50,510 bases of DNA, from assembly GCA_013287095.1 (NCBI GenBank), contig JABDEJ010000001.1, positions 1 to 50,510 of the forward strand, given 5' to 3'. Source of the DNA: Bacteroidota bacterium. GTDB lineage: Bacteria > Bacteroidota > Bacteroidia > CAILMK01. Under the pieces are notes generated by a model. It had not been told where the DNA came from. It saw only the letters and a program-made list of their open reading frames with translations, and ran no database searches. A program made the translations under genes and the position numbers. Of the stretch, positions 43,607-50,510 are shown piece after piece (within the stretch, counting starts at the first letter, position 1; each line of letters begins with the position of its first letter).

Positions 43607-44397
43607 AGGCGCTTGCGATTATTCCGGCCCGGTATCAGTCAACCCGTTTCCCAGGAAAACCATTGGCTTTGCTTGGCGGGAAACCCATGCTTAGGCACGT
43701 ATATGATAATGTGGTGCATAGCGAACTATTTGACAAGGTGGTCATTGCATCAGATGATGAGCGGATTTTGGAAGAAACGCGCTTGTGGGATGCCGAAGCT
43801 TTATTTACGGCAGATCATCATCAATCAGGGACAGATCGTTGTGCTGAAGCTGCGAAAAAAATCACAGGAGATTTTGATGTCATCGTAAATGTACAAGGTG
43901 ATGAACCGTTTATCAACAAAAAGCCTCTGGAGAAACTGTTACATATATTTGATAATGACCCGAATGCTGGAGTAGCAACTTTGGTACAAAAGATCGAAGA
44001 TCCTGAGGATATCTGGGACCATAATACCGCAAAAGTCGTTTTAGGCTGGGGACATATCCATCAATTATCATTGACCAATGACCAGTTAAGAATTGCACTT
44101 TTTTTCAGCCGCTCCCCTATTCCGTTTATCCGGTCTGTCGATAAAAAAGATTGGATTGATTATCATGTTTTCTGGAAGCACATTGGCTTGTATGCATTCA
44201 GACCGGAAATACTGGAAGAGATTGTAAAACTACCTGTCGGATTGCTGGAAAAAGCAGAAAGTTTAGAGCAACTCAGGTGGCTCGAAAACGGTTATAAAAT
44301 ATATGTTGACGAAACAGATTATAAAATGCTTTCGGTAGATACGCCTGAAGATCTGGAGAAAGCAGAAAACTTTTTAAAGAAGAATGTTGGAATATAA
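43603..44397 (+). CDS. kdsB: 3-deoxy-manno-octulosonate cytidylyltransferase (CMP-Kdo synthetase)
   Basis: This enzyme activates Kdo with CTP for lipopolysaccharide core synthesis. The N-terminal nucleotide site is [21 protein letters not shown]. Further motifs are [43 protein letters not shown] and [11 protein letters not shown]. At 264 residues it is longer than the usual ~245-255. The excess lies between KVV (to residue 146) and FFSRSPIPF (from 167), where E. coli KdsB has about 12 residues fewer. The extra DNA contains a 7-nt tandem array (44062-44096) coding for [11 protein letters not shown]. It overlaps the ABC ATPase gene by ATGA; pyrG, whose product supplies CTP, follows 26 nt later. 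Confidence 0.95.
   Translation: MKALAIIPARYQSTRFPGKPLALLGGKPMLRHVYDNVVHSELFDKVVIASDDERILEETRLWDAEALFTADHHQSGTDRCAEAAKKITGDFDVIVNVQGDEPFINKKPLEKLLHIFDNDPNAGVATLVQKIEDPEDIWDHNTAKVVLGWGHIHQLSLTNDQLRIALFFSRSPIPFIRSVDKKDWIDYHVFWKHIGLYAFRPEILEEIVKLPVGLLEKAESLEQLRWLENGYKIYVDETDYKMLSVDTPEDLEKAENFLKKNVGI
44062..44096 (+). repeat. Heptanucleotide array in frame inside kdsB
   Basis: Five 7-nt units (CAATTAT, CATTGAC, CAATGAC, CAGTTAA, GAATTGC) run in register through the coding sequence. They resemble the arrays at 22239 and 28509 and lie exactly where KdsB is longer than its relatives. Confidence 0.65.
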
Positions 44398-44423
44398 ATA
44401 TTTGCCTAATTTTAAACCCCGAA

Positions 44424-46079
44424 ATGTCATCAACTAAATACATCTTTGTTACCGGCGGGGTTAGCTCCTCCCTGGGTAAGGGAATCCTCTCAGCATCACT
44501 GGCTAAGCTGCTACAATCGAGGGGTTATTCTGTCACCATTCAAAAATTTGATCCTTACATAAATGTCGATCCCGGCACCTTAAATCCCTACGAGCATGGA
44601 GAATGTTATGTAACGGACGATGGCGCCGAAACCGATCTGGATCTTGGTCATTATGAAAGGTTCCTGAACATTGCCACATCACAGGCCAATAACGTGACAA
44701 CTGGGCAGGTTTACCAAACCGTGATCCTTAAAGAACGCAGAGGTGATTATCTTGGCAAAACCGTTCAGGTAATTCCACATATTACGGATGAGATCAATTT
44801 GAGGTTTCAAAAGTTGTCAAAGACCAATATGTACGACATCATTATTACAGAAATAGGTGGTACTGTAGGTGATATTGAGTCCTTGCCATATATCGAAGCG
44901 CTCAGGCAATTGAAATATGAAAAAGGAAATAACAATTGTATCGTTATACATCTCACTTATATACCCTTTTTGAAAGGTGCCGGAGAACTGAAAACAAAAC
45001 CTACCCAACACTCTGTAAAAACATTGCTCGAAACAGGAGTTCAACCTGAAATACTGGTTTGTAGAACAGAATATCCGATCAGTAAAGAAATGAAGAAAAA
45101 ACTGGCATTGTTCTGCAACGTGAAAGTGGATTCTGTTATTGAAGCTATTGATGTGAGTAGTATTTATGAAGTGCCGATACATATCATGAGTGAGAACCTT
45201 GATAAAGTGGTGCTTTCTAAATTAAAACTTCATGCGAGGCATGAACCTGATATGGAAAGCTGGAAAGACTTTTTATATAAGTTAAAAAATTACAGCCACA
45301 CCGTAGAGATAGGCCTCGTAGGAAAATATACCGAATTACCGGATGCATATAAATCTATTAATGAATCGTTTATACATGCAGGTACCAGGAACGATTGTAA
45401 GGTAAATGTTACATACATACCATCTGAAAGCATTAATGAGGAAAATGTAAGCGAAAAACTCAGAGGGCTGGATGGCGTATTGGTTGCACCAGGTTTTGGG
45501 GAGCGCGGTATTGAAGGAAAAATAGCAGCGATCAAATATGTGCGTGAAAACAACATTCCTTTCTTTGGTATTTGCCTGGGGATGCAATGTGCAGTTATAG
45601 AATGGGCACGTAATGTTTTGTGCCTCACCAATGCCCATACTACCGAGATTGATCAAAAAACTCAAAATCCGGTTATCGACCTGATGGAGCACCAAAAGGA
45701 CATTTCATCCAAGGGTGGCACTATGAGATTAGGCGCTTATCCATGTGAGCTGCAAAAGAAAAGCCTTGCTTTTGAGATCTATGGACAGAACGTGATCATG
45801 GAAAGACACCGTCACAGGTATGAATTTAACAACAGATATAAAGACGATTTCGAAAAATCAGGAATGATGGCTTCAGGAATTAATCCTGTGAGCAAACTTG
45901 TCGAGATCGTAGAAGTGAAAAGTCACCCTTATTTTATTGGGGTTCAGTTCCACCCTGAATTAAAAAGTACGGTAGATGTTCCGCACCCGTTATTTGTAAG
46001 GTTTGTAGAAGCGGCGCTGAAGAATAAAAACGGTTCTAGCGTGAATGGCAAAGCAATAAAGGAAGCGGTTCATGCTTAA
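44424..46079 (+). CDS. pyrG: CTP synthase
   Basis: This enzyme aminates UTP to CTP with ATP and glutamine. The 551 residues are of normal length. The synthetase domain starts [17 protein letters not shown] (P-loop) and has [20 protein letters not shown] and [18 protein letters not shown]. The C-terminal class I glutaminase has the nucleophile Cys384 in FFGICLGMQ and the His510/Glu512 pair in FHPELKS. It follows kdsB by 26 nt, which links CTP supply with CMP-Kdo synthesis. It converges on the DUF885 gene, only 23 nt away. Confidence 0.97.
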   Translation: MSSTKYIFVTGGVSSSLGKGILSASLAKLLQSRGYSVTIQKFDPYINVDPGTLNPYEHGECYVTDDGAETDLDLGHYERFLNIATSQANNVTTGQVYQTVILKERRGDYLGKTVQVIPHITDEINLRFQKLSKTNMYDIIITEIGGTVGDIESLPYIEALRQLKYEKGNNNCIVIHLTYIPFLKGAGELKTKPTQHSVKTLLETGVQPEILVCRTEYPISKEMKKKLALFCNVKVDSVIEAIDVSSIYEVPIHIMSENLDKVVLSKLKLHARHEPDMESWKDFLYKLKNYSHTVEIGLVGKYTELPDAYKSINESFIHAGTRNDCKVNVTYIPSESINEENVSEKLRGLDGVLVAPGFGERGIEGKIAAIKYVRENNIPFFGICLGMQCAVIEWARNVLCLTNAHTTEIDQKTQNPVIDLMEHQKDISSKGGTMRLGAYPCELQKKSLAFEIYGQNVIMERHRHRYEFNNRYKDDFEKSGMMASGINPVSKLVEIVEVKSHPYFIGVQFHPELKSTVDVPHPLFVRFVEAALKNKNGSSVNGKAIKEAVHA

Positions 46080-46102
46080 TCCCTAGCGGTTTAGCTTGTC
46101 TT

Positions 46103-47848
46103 TTAATCCTTTTCCATCAGTTCTTTAATATACTTAACCGGCGCACTGCCATAGCTTAAGAACTTTTCATGAAAGGCTTTCAAACTGAAAGCAGAGCCTG
46201 CTTTTTGCTTCATTTCATCTCTAATAGCATATATTTCGCTGAATCCGGTAAAATAGCTGCATAATTGAACCTGTGAAAGTTCGGCACGTTTCAGTTTGCC
46301 GGTTGCTTCGGTTTGTTCCTGGAATCCTTCATCTACCATGAGGTGCATGGCATCTGCTTCGCTGAGGTTTTTAACCTGTAATCCATAGTCCAATAAGGTA
46401 TTGCATACGGATCTCAAATGCCATTTGTAGTACATAAGCCATAGTTCCGGGCTGTTATCCCCATAACCTTCCTCCAACATCATCCTTTCGCAATAAACCG
46501 CCCATCCTTCTACCATATTGCCATTCTGAAAAATGGTTTTGATCAGGCTTGGTGATTGGTTGCTATAAACCAATTGCGTGTAATGACCGGGAATGGCTTC
46601 ATGCATATTGATGATCTGCATGGTGTACTTATTGTATTCCCTCAAAAAGCTTTCGGCTTGTTCCGGACTCATATCTTTTAATGAACCAACGTTATAATAC
46701 GTATTCGCATTTTTGTCATAAGGGCCGGGCGCGTCAATGGATGCCACTGAAAAACCGGCTTCATAGTCTGGTGTCTGGCGCACTACTAATGGTTTTTTAG
46801 GATCTATATATACAATATCCTTTTTCGCAATAAATGCAATTAGTTCGGGCAATTGCCTTTCAACGGCAGCCTGAAAAGAATCTCTTGCAACATGCTGGGA
46901 TGTAATGGTATCCAATACTTTTCGGATCAAGGCCAACTGATTGTCTGGCTTAGGTTGAGTTCCAAAATATTTCGGCCAAAGCTGTGTCGCCAGTTTGGCC
47001 ATTTCTGTATGCAGTTCGTCTTTTCGCTTTGATGCTTTTTCATACATTTGATCTGCTGTAAATCCTGATTGCAAGTCAAATGCAAACTTTTTGTCATAAA
47101 GTTCTTTTCCGATCCTGAAACTTCTGGCTGTCTGGTCATTTAGCTTTGGTTTTATATTATTCTCAAGCCATGAAACATAACCTTTGATTGCTTCAATTGC
47201 AGCTTTGGCCTTGGTTTGTATTTCCTGCTTTTCAGCATTTGATAAATGTGAATGTGCCAGGGAATCAACCAGATCCTTCTCAAAAATACCGATAGAACCT
47301 TTGTTTTGGTCAATAGCAAGATTGGTATGAACGATGGTAGGCCTGTTTATATTTGCCTGGGCAGCTTTGTAATAATCAGGCACATGGGTAAGCCTGATAT
47401 TAAAACTATGAAGCCTTTGATCAAGAGGCGCATATTTTTCATTCAACAAGGATGCAAAGCCTCCTGCAACATTATATGATGAAGGGTTCCACTCATACGC
47501 TTTGAATTCATTAATACTCCACTCTGTTGAAAGCAGCTGGTTTTCTATTAAATGATAGTCAATCTGGTTGCTTTCCGACAATGATTTCAGGTCATATTCA
47601 TGCAGGGAGTCCATATAGGTTTTGCAGAAAGCGAGTTCTTTGCTTCGTTGTTGCTGGTTTGGGATCACCAAAATGCTATCGTATTTGCGATAACCTTCAG
47701 AATTGGCCCATTCCGGGTAAACTTTCCATAAGGCTTCTATAAAATTGCCCTTGAAGGTATCAAAACTGGTATTGTCTTTCATTTTTTTGTTCTGACAGGA
47801 TGATGCAATAATACACGCAAGGATAAACAGGACAATTTGTTTCTTCAT
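46103..47848 (-). CDS. DUF885 family lipoprotein (putative metallopeptidase)
   Basis: This protein has 581 residues counted from the ATG at 47848. That start is chosen because it opens a lipoprotein signal (KKQIVLFILACIIASSC); an upstream in-frame extension runs through repeat DNA. The rest matches the DUF885 family, mostly helical, with the conserved INMHEAIPGHYTQ motif near residue 430 and EGWAVYCERMMLEEGY soon after, an HE...H and E arrangement suggestive of a zinc peptidase. Activity is not established for the family as a whole. It is probably outer-membrane or periplasmic. The gene ends 23 nt from the pyrG stop and has no close co-directional neighbour. Confidence 0.88.
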   Translation of the reverse strand: MKKQIVLFILACIIASSCQNKKMKDNTSFDTFKGNFIEALWKVYPEWANSEGYRKYDSILVIPNQQQRSKELAFCKTYMDSLHEYDLKSLSESNQIDYHLIENQLLSTEWSINEFKAYEWNPSSYNVAGGFASLLNEKYAPLDQRLHSFNIRLTHVPDYYKAAQANINRPTIVHTNLAIDQNKGSIGIFEKDLVDSLAHSHLSNAEKQEIQTKAKAAIEAIKGYVSWLENNIKPKLNDQTARSFRIGKELYDKKFAFDLQSGFTADQMYEKASKRKDELHTEMAKLATQLWPKYFGTQPKPDNQLALIRKVLDTITSQHVARDSFQAAVERQLPELIAFIAKKDIVYIDPKKPLVVRQTPDYEAGFSVASIDAPGPYDKNANTYYNVGSLKDMSPEQAESFLREYNKYTMQIINMHEAIPGHYTQLVYSNQSPSLIKTIFQNGNMVEGWAVYCERMMLEEGYGDNSPELWLMYYKWHLRSVCNTLLDYGLQVKNLSEADAMHLMVDEGFQEQTEATGKLKRAELSQVQLCSYFTGFSEIYAIRDEMKQKAGSAFSLKAFHEKFLSYGSAPVKYIKELMEKD

Positions 47849-47895
47849 GATGTTCGAATTTTGGATGTAAAAATACGGTTCTTTGGGCTTTATCT

Positions 47896-47917
47896 CGCAA
47901 AGACACAAAGGCGCAAA
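47896..47917. repeat. CGCAAAG-type repeat upstream of the DUF885 gene
   Basis: CGCAAAGACACAAAGGCGCA and the next bases form three CRCAAAG-like words at ~8-nt steps. The element at 29355-29445 has the same words as an inverted repeat. It lies ~50-70 nt before the DUF885 start. Confidence 0.5.
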
Positions 47918-47939
47918 AGAAAAACACGATACCAATTAC

Positions 47940-47975
47940 CAAAAAAATGCCTCACTCCTGTTAAGAGTAAGGCAT
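47940..47975 (-). terminator. Rho-independent terminator of rpsA
   Basis: On the minus strand ATGCCTTACTC, a 7-nt loop and GAGTGAGGCAT form an 11-bp stem (one G-U pair), followed directly by a run of T. It lies 30 nt after the rpsA stop. This is the clearest intrinsic terminator in the window. Confidence 0.85.
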
Positions 47976-48004
47976 TTATTATCAATTATTTAAAAGAACT
48001 TTAA

Positions 48005-50510
48005 CTATTCAGTATCAGCATCTTTCTTTTTAGTCGCTTTTTTCTTTGGAGCTTCTTCACCTTCTGCTTCAGAAGTCTTTGCTTTTACAGCTTTCTTCTT
48101 AGGCTCAGCGGCTGCCTCTTCTGCGCCAGCCTCAGCTTTTGCCTTCGGAGCCTTTTTCTTAGGCTCAGCTACAGGTTCTTCCGTTACTTCAGCACTCGGC
48201 TCTTCGGTTTTAGCTTTTGCAGCTTTCTTTTTCGGAGCTGCAGCTTCTTCAACCACATCTGCTGCCGGCTTTTCAGACTCTGATTCAAAAAGATCACCCG
48301 TTTTGGCTTTTGAAGACGCTTTCTTTTTTGGCTCTTCTGCGGCTTCTGCTTCTGCAACCGGTTCTGCTGATGCTTCTACGGTATCAGTTTCAGCTTTTGC
48401 TTTTTTAGTAGTCTTTTTAGCCTTTTCTTCTACCTCGGTTTCAGATTCAGCAGCAATAGCAGGTTCAGCTTCATCACTTACTTCTGTTTCAGATTCATCT
48501 TTAGATGCTTTTTTGGTTTTGGTCTTTTTCTCCATTACCTCCATCGCTTCTTTTTGCTTCACGATATCTGCCTGCTCCATCTGGTTTTTCAACTGTTGCA
48601 GGATGTCAAGTTCATCACCGATGGTATTTTTCTCAACAGATGATTTTATCTTGCTGATGTCTTTCTTTGTTTTATCCTCTTCAGCCATCTTTTCTATTTC
48701 TTCTGATTTCTGGCGGCTTCTTTCTTCATCGCGCCAAATATCAGAATGCGAAAGAATGATCTTACGGTTAGACTTATCGAATTCCTTCACTTTAAAGTCA
48801 AGGGTTTCATCAACCTTTGGATAAGTTTTGTCCGCTTTCATGAGGAACTTACGTGGTGTATAGGCTTCTACCCCATAAGGCAGGCCAACGGTAGCGCCTT
48901 TCTCATCTATATAATGGATAACGCCCTGGTGAACGGAACCGTCAAAGAAAATGCTTGAGAAAGTATCCCATGGATCCTCTTCGAGTTGTTTCACTCCAAG
49001 ACTTAAACGCCTGTTTTCTTTATCAAGATCAAGTACTACCACATCAAGCTTTTCACCAACCTTGGTAAATTCAGCAGGGTGCTGGTATTTACGGGTCCAT
49101 GAAAGATCTGAAATGTGAACAAGACCATCAATACCCGGCTCAAATTCCACAAACAAACCAAAATTGGTCATGCTGCGAACGGTGGCCGTATGTTTTGAAC
49201 CGACAGGGTAACGTTTTTCAATGTCAGCCCATGGATCAGGTGTCAATTGTTTGAGGCCGAGGGAGAGTTTGTGCTCATCACGGTCAATATTCAATACTTT
49301 GGCTTCGATTTCATCGCCAAGGTTCAGATATTCGTTCGGACTTTTCAAATGGGTTGACCATGACATTTCCGAAACGTGTACCAGGCCTTCGATGCCAGGA
49401 TAGATTTCGATAAATGCGCCGTAGTCTTCCATGTTCACTACCCTACCCTTTACAATAGAGCCTTCTTTGATATCTTCAGGCAATGTCTCCCATGGATGCG
49501 GGGTCAATTGTTTCATGCCCAATGAAATCCTGCGTTTGTCTTCATCGTAGTCAAGAACAACGACATTGATCTTCTGACCGATTTCAAGAACTTCTTCAGG
49601 ATGGTTGATACGGCCCCATGATACATCTGTAATGTGGATCAGGCCGTCAACGCCTCCCAAATCAACAAACACGCCGAATGAAGTAAGGTTCTTAACGATA
49701 CCTTCCAATACCTGGCCTTTTTCAAGTTTGCTGAGGATTTCTGTTTTTTGCAGTTCGAGACCGCTTTCTATGATCGCTTTGTGCGAAACAACGATGTTCC
49801 TGTATTGCTCATTTACTTTCACAACCTTCAGGTCCATCCAGGTTCCTACATAAGAATCGTAATCTTTTATAGGTTTCACATCAAGCTGGGAACCCGGGAG
49901 GAACGCATCCATACCCATGAGGTCAACCACCATACCGCCTTTTGTGCGGTCTTTGATGTATCCTTTAACAATAATGTCCGTTTCAAAAGCATGCATGATC
50001 TTGTCCCATGCGCCTTCTGCAATGGCTCTTTTATGTGATATAACGATCTGGCCGTTTTTATCTTCTTTCGTTTCAACAATTACATCTACTACGGAACCAA
50101 CTTTCAGGTCAGGTGTACTTTTAAACTCTGATAGGGGTACAAGTCCGTCTGATTTGAACCCAATGTTCAATACAACGTCTTTATCCGTAATAGCTACCAC
50201 AGTACCCTGGATCACTTCTTTTTCCTTGAGCTCGCTGAATGTATTTTCATACATGGTCTCAAGGCTTTTGTGGTCTTTCTTGTTGTAACTGCTTTTGCCA
50301 TCTGAAAAATCATCCCAGTTAAAATCGCTGATAGCGGGGGATGCGTTTACACGGATGGCTTCTTCAAGGGATGGTTTTGGTAGGTCAAGTGTTTCGACTT
50401 CCACTACGGGTTCCGGTTCTACAACTGGAACTTCTGCTGCCGCGGCTGGCAACTCTTCATCGGCAATGGCCGGAATTTCAATTTCTTCTTCGGCTTCTTC
50501 AACAATTTCT
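48005..50510 (-). CDS. rpsA: Ribosomal protein S1 (5' end outside window)
   Basis: S1 binds mRNA on the 30S subunit. The frame is open to the right edge (reading ...EEEIEIPAIADEEL before the visible TTG at 50452), so the true start is outside. After an acidic/proline N-terminal stretch there are six S1 OB-fold repeats, for example GIVKNLTSFGVFVDLGGVDG, GRVVNMEDYGAFIEIYPGIE and VRSMTNFGLFVEFEPGIDG, most closed by SLGxKQLxxxPW. The sixth is followed by a charged helical segment. The last ~150 residues are low-complexity, with five or six copies of an EEPKKKAxKAK-like unit, recalling histone H1-type tails. Length without the tail is normal for a six-domain S1. An intrinsic terminator follows. 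Confidence 0.95.
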   Translation of the reverse strand, partial: EIVEEAEEEIEIPAIADEELPAAAAEVPVVEPEPVVEVETLDLPKPSLEEAIRVNASPAISDFNWDDFSDGKSSYNKKDHKSLETMYENTFSELKEKEVIQGTVVAITDKDVVLNIGFKSDGLVPLSEFKSTPDLKVGSVVDVIVETKEDKNGQIVISHKRAIAEGAWDKIMHAFETDIIVKGYIKDRTKGGMVVDLMGMDAFLPGSQLDVKPIKDYDSYVGTWMDLKVVKVNEQYRNIVVSHKAIIESGLELQKTEILSKLEKGQVLEGIVKNLTSFGVFVDLGGVDGLIHITDVSWGRINHPEEVLEIGQKINVVVLDYDEDKRRISLGMKQLTPHPWETLPEDIKEGSIVKGRVVNMEDYGAFIEIYPGIEGLVHVSEMSWSTHLKSPNEYLNLGDEIEAKVLNIDRDEHKLSLGLKQLTPDPWADIEKRYPVGSKHTATVRSMTNFGLFVEFEPGIDGLVHISDLSWTRKYQHPAEFTKVGEKLDVVVLDLDKENRRLSLGVKQLEEDPWDTFSSIFFDGSVHQGVIHYIDEKGATVGLPYGVEAYTPRKFLMKADKTYPKVDETLDFKVKEFDKSNRKIILSHSDIWRDEERSRQKSEEIEKMAEEDKTKKDISKIKSSVEKNTIGDELDILQQLKNQMEQADIVKQKEAMEVMEKKTKTKKASKDESETEVSDEAEPAIAAESETEVEEKAKKTTKKAKAETDTVEASAEPVAEAEAAEEPKKKASSKAKTGDLFESESEKPAADVVEEAAAPKKKAAKAKTEEPSAEVTEEPVAEPKKKAPKAKAEAGAEEAAAEPKKKAVKAKTSEAEGEEAPKKKATKKKDADTE
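48008..48440 (-). repeat. Lys/Ala/Glu-rich tail repeats of S1
   Basis: The coding sequence repeats a ~60-90 nt unit giving EPKKKA(S/P/V)KAK separated by acidic Ala/Glu/Val stretches. This makes an alternating basic-acidic disordered tail. Confidence 0.75.

Noticed and set aside
44810..44824. AAAAGTTGTCAAAGA in pyrG as another palindrome copy
   Set aside because: Only one arm matches, there is no partner at 18 nt, and it is conserved coding sequence.
47849..47935. N-terminal extension of the DUF885 lipoprotein
   Set aside because: It is encoded by repeat DNA and would bury the lipoprotein signal.

Overview
The window reads as a stretch of chromosome from a Bacteroidota bacterium, probably of the Chitinophagales/Sphingobacteriales kind. 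The evidence is: four secreted proteins ending in type IX secretion (T9SS) sorting domains, one of them the gliding-associated type B form; promoters of the Bacteroidota type (TAnnTTTG -7 box, TTTG about 19 bp upstream); the long (311 aa) NusB variant of this phylum; a ribosomal protein S1 with an alanine/lysine/glutamate-rich tail; and A/T-rich intergenic DNA with few Shine-Dalgarno sites. I cannot name a genus. No tRNA, rRNA, CRISPR array, prophage or intact insertion sequence was seen.

Layout. 1-1.4 kb: the end of a receiver-PAS-LytTR response regulator converges on a small protein that is only a histidine-kinase dimerisation/phosphoacceptor domain. 1.4-8.1 kb, minus strand: gyrB, coaE, a ybbR-like gene, yajC, a DUF1573 lipoprotein, nusB and an amino-acid dehydrogenase. 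nusB-DUF1573-yajC are joined by ATGA overlaps. 8.1-10 kb: an ABC exporter half-transporter. 10.1-22.2 kb: one 12-kb gene for a ~4038-residue secreted protein with five PKD-like modules, then eleven tandem ~183-residue double FnIII-like units, then a T9SS type B signal. 22.3-23.3 kb: a NdpA-type nucleoid-associated protein. 23.4-28.5 kb: two paralogous 831-residue SBBP beta-propeller T9SS proteins. 28.5-29.5 kb: a gene-free kilobase packed with short repeats. 29.5-33.6 kb: succinate-semialdehyde dehydrogenase, folK and a membrane glycosyltransferase-like TPR protein. 33.6-36 kb: a secreted M1 aminopeptidase. 36.2-40 kb: gyrA and a periplasmic TPR protein. 40-42.7 kb: an aldo/keto reductase and two unrecognised envelope proteins. 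42.9-46.1 kb: a LolD-like ABC ATPase overlapping kdsB, then pyrG. 46.1-50.5 kb: a DUF885 lipoprotein and a 5'-truncated rpsA.

Most genes are housekeeping: supercoiling (gyrA/gyrB), CoA, folate, CTP and Kdo synthesis, translation and secretion. The accessory part is the T9SS cargo set at 10-28 kb.

The least explained signal is in small repeats: (a) 15-nt palindromes in doublets with an exact 18-nt period at four sites; (b) 7-nt tandem arrays that start at stop codons of two secreted-protein genes and also sit in frame inside kdsB; (c) GC-rich hairpins in frame at the same place in both SBBP paralogs; (d) a 115-bp nested inverted repeat that includes the end of folK; (e) six ATTGC words phased at 11 bp. 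Together they suggest that short mobile palindromic or tandem elements have invaded gene ends and, in places, coding sequence.
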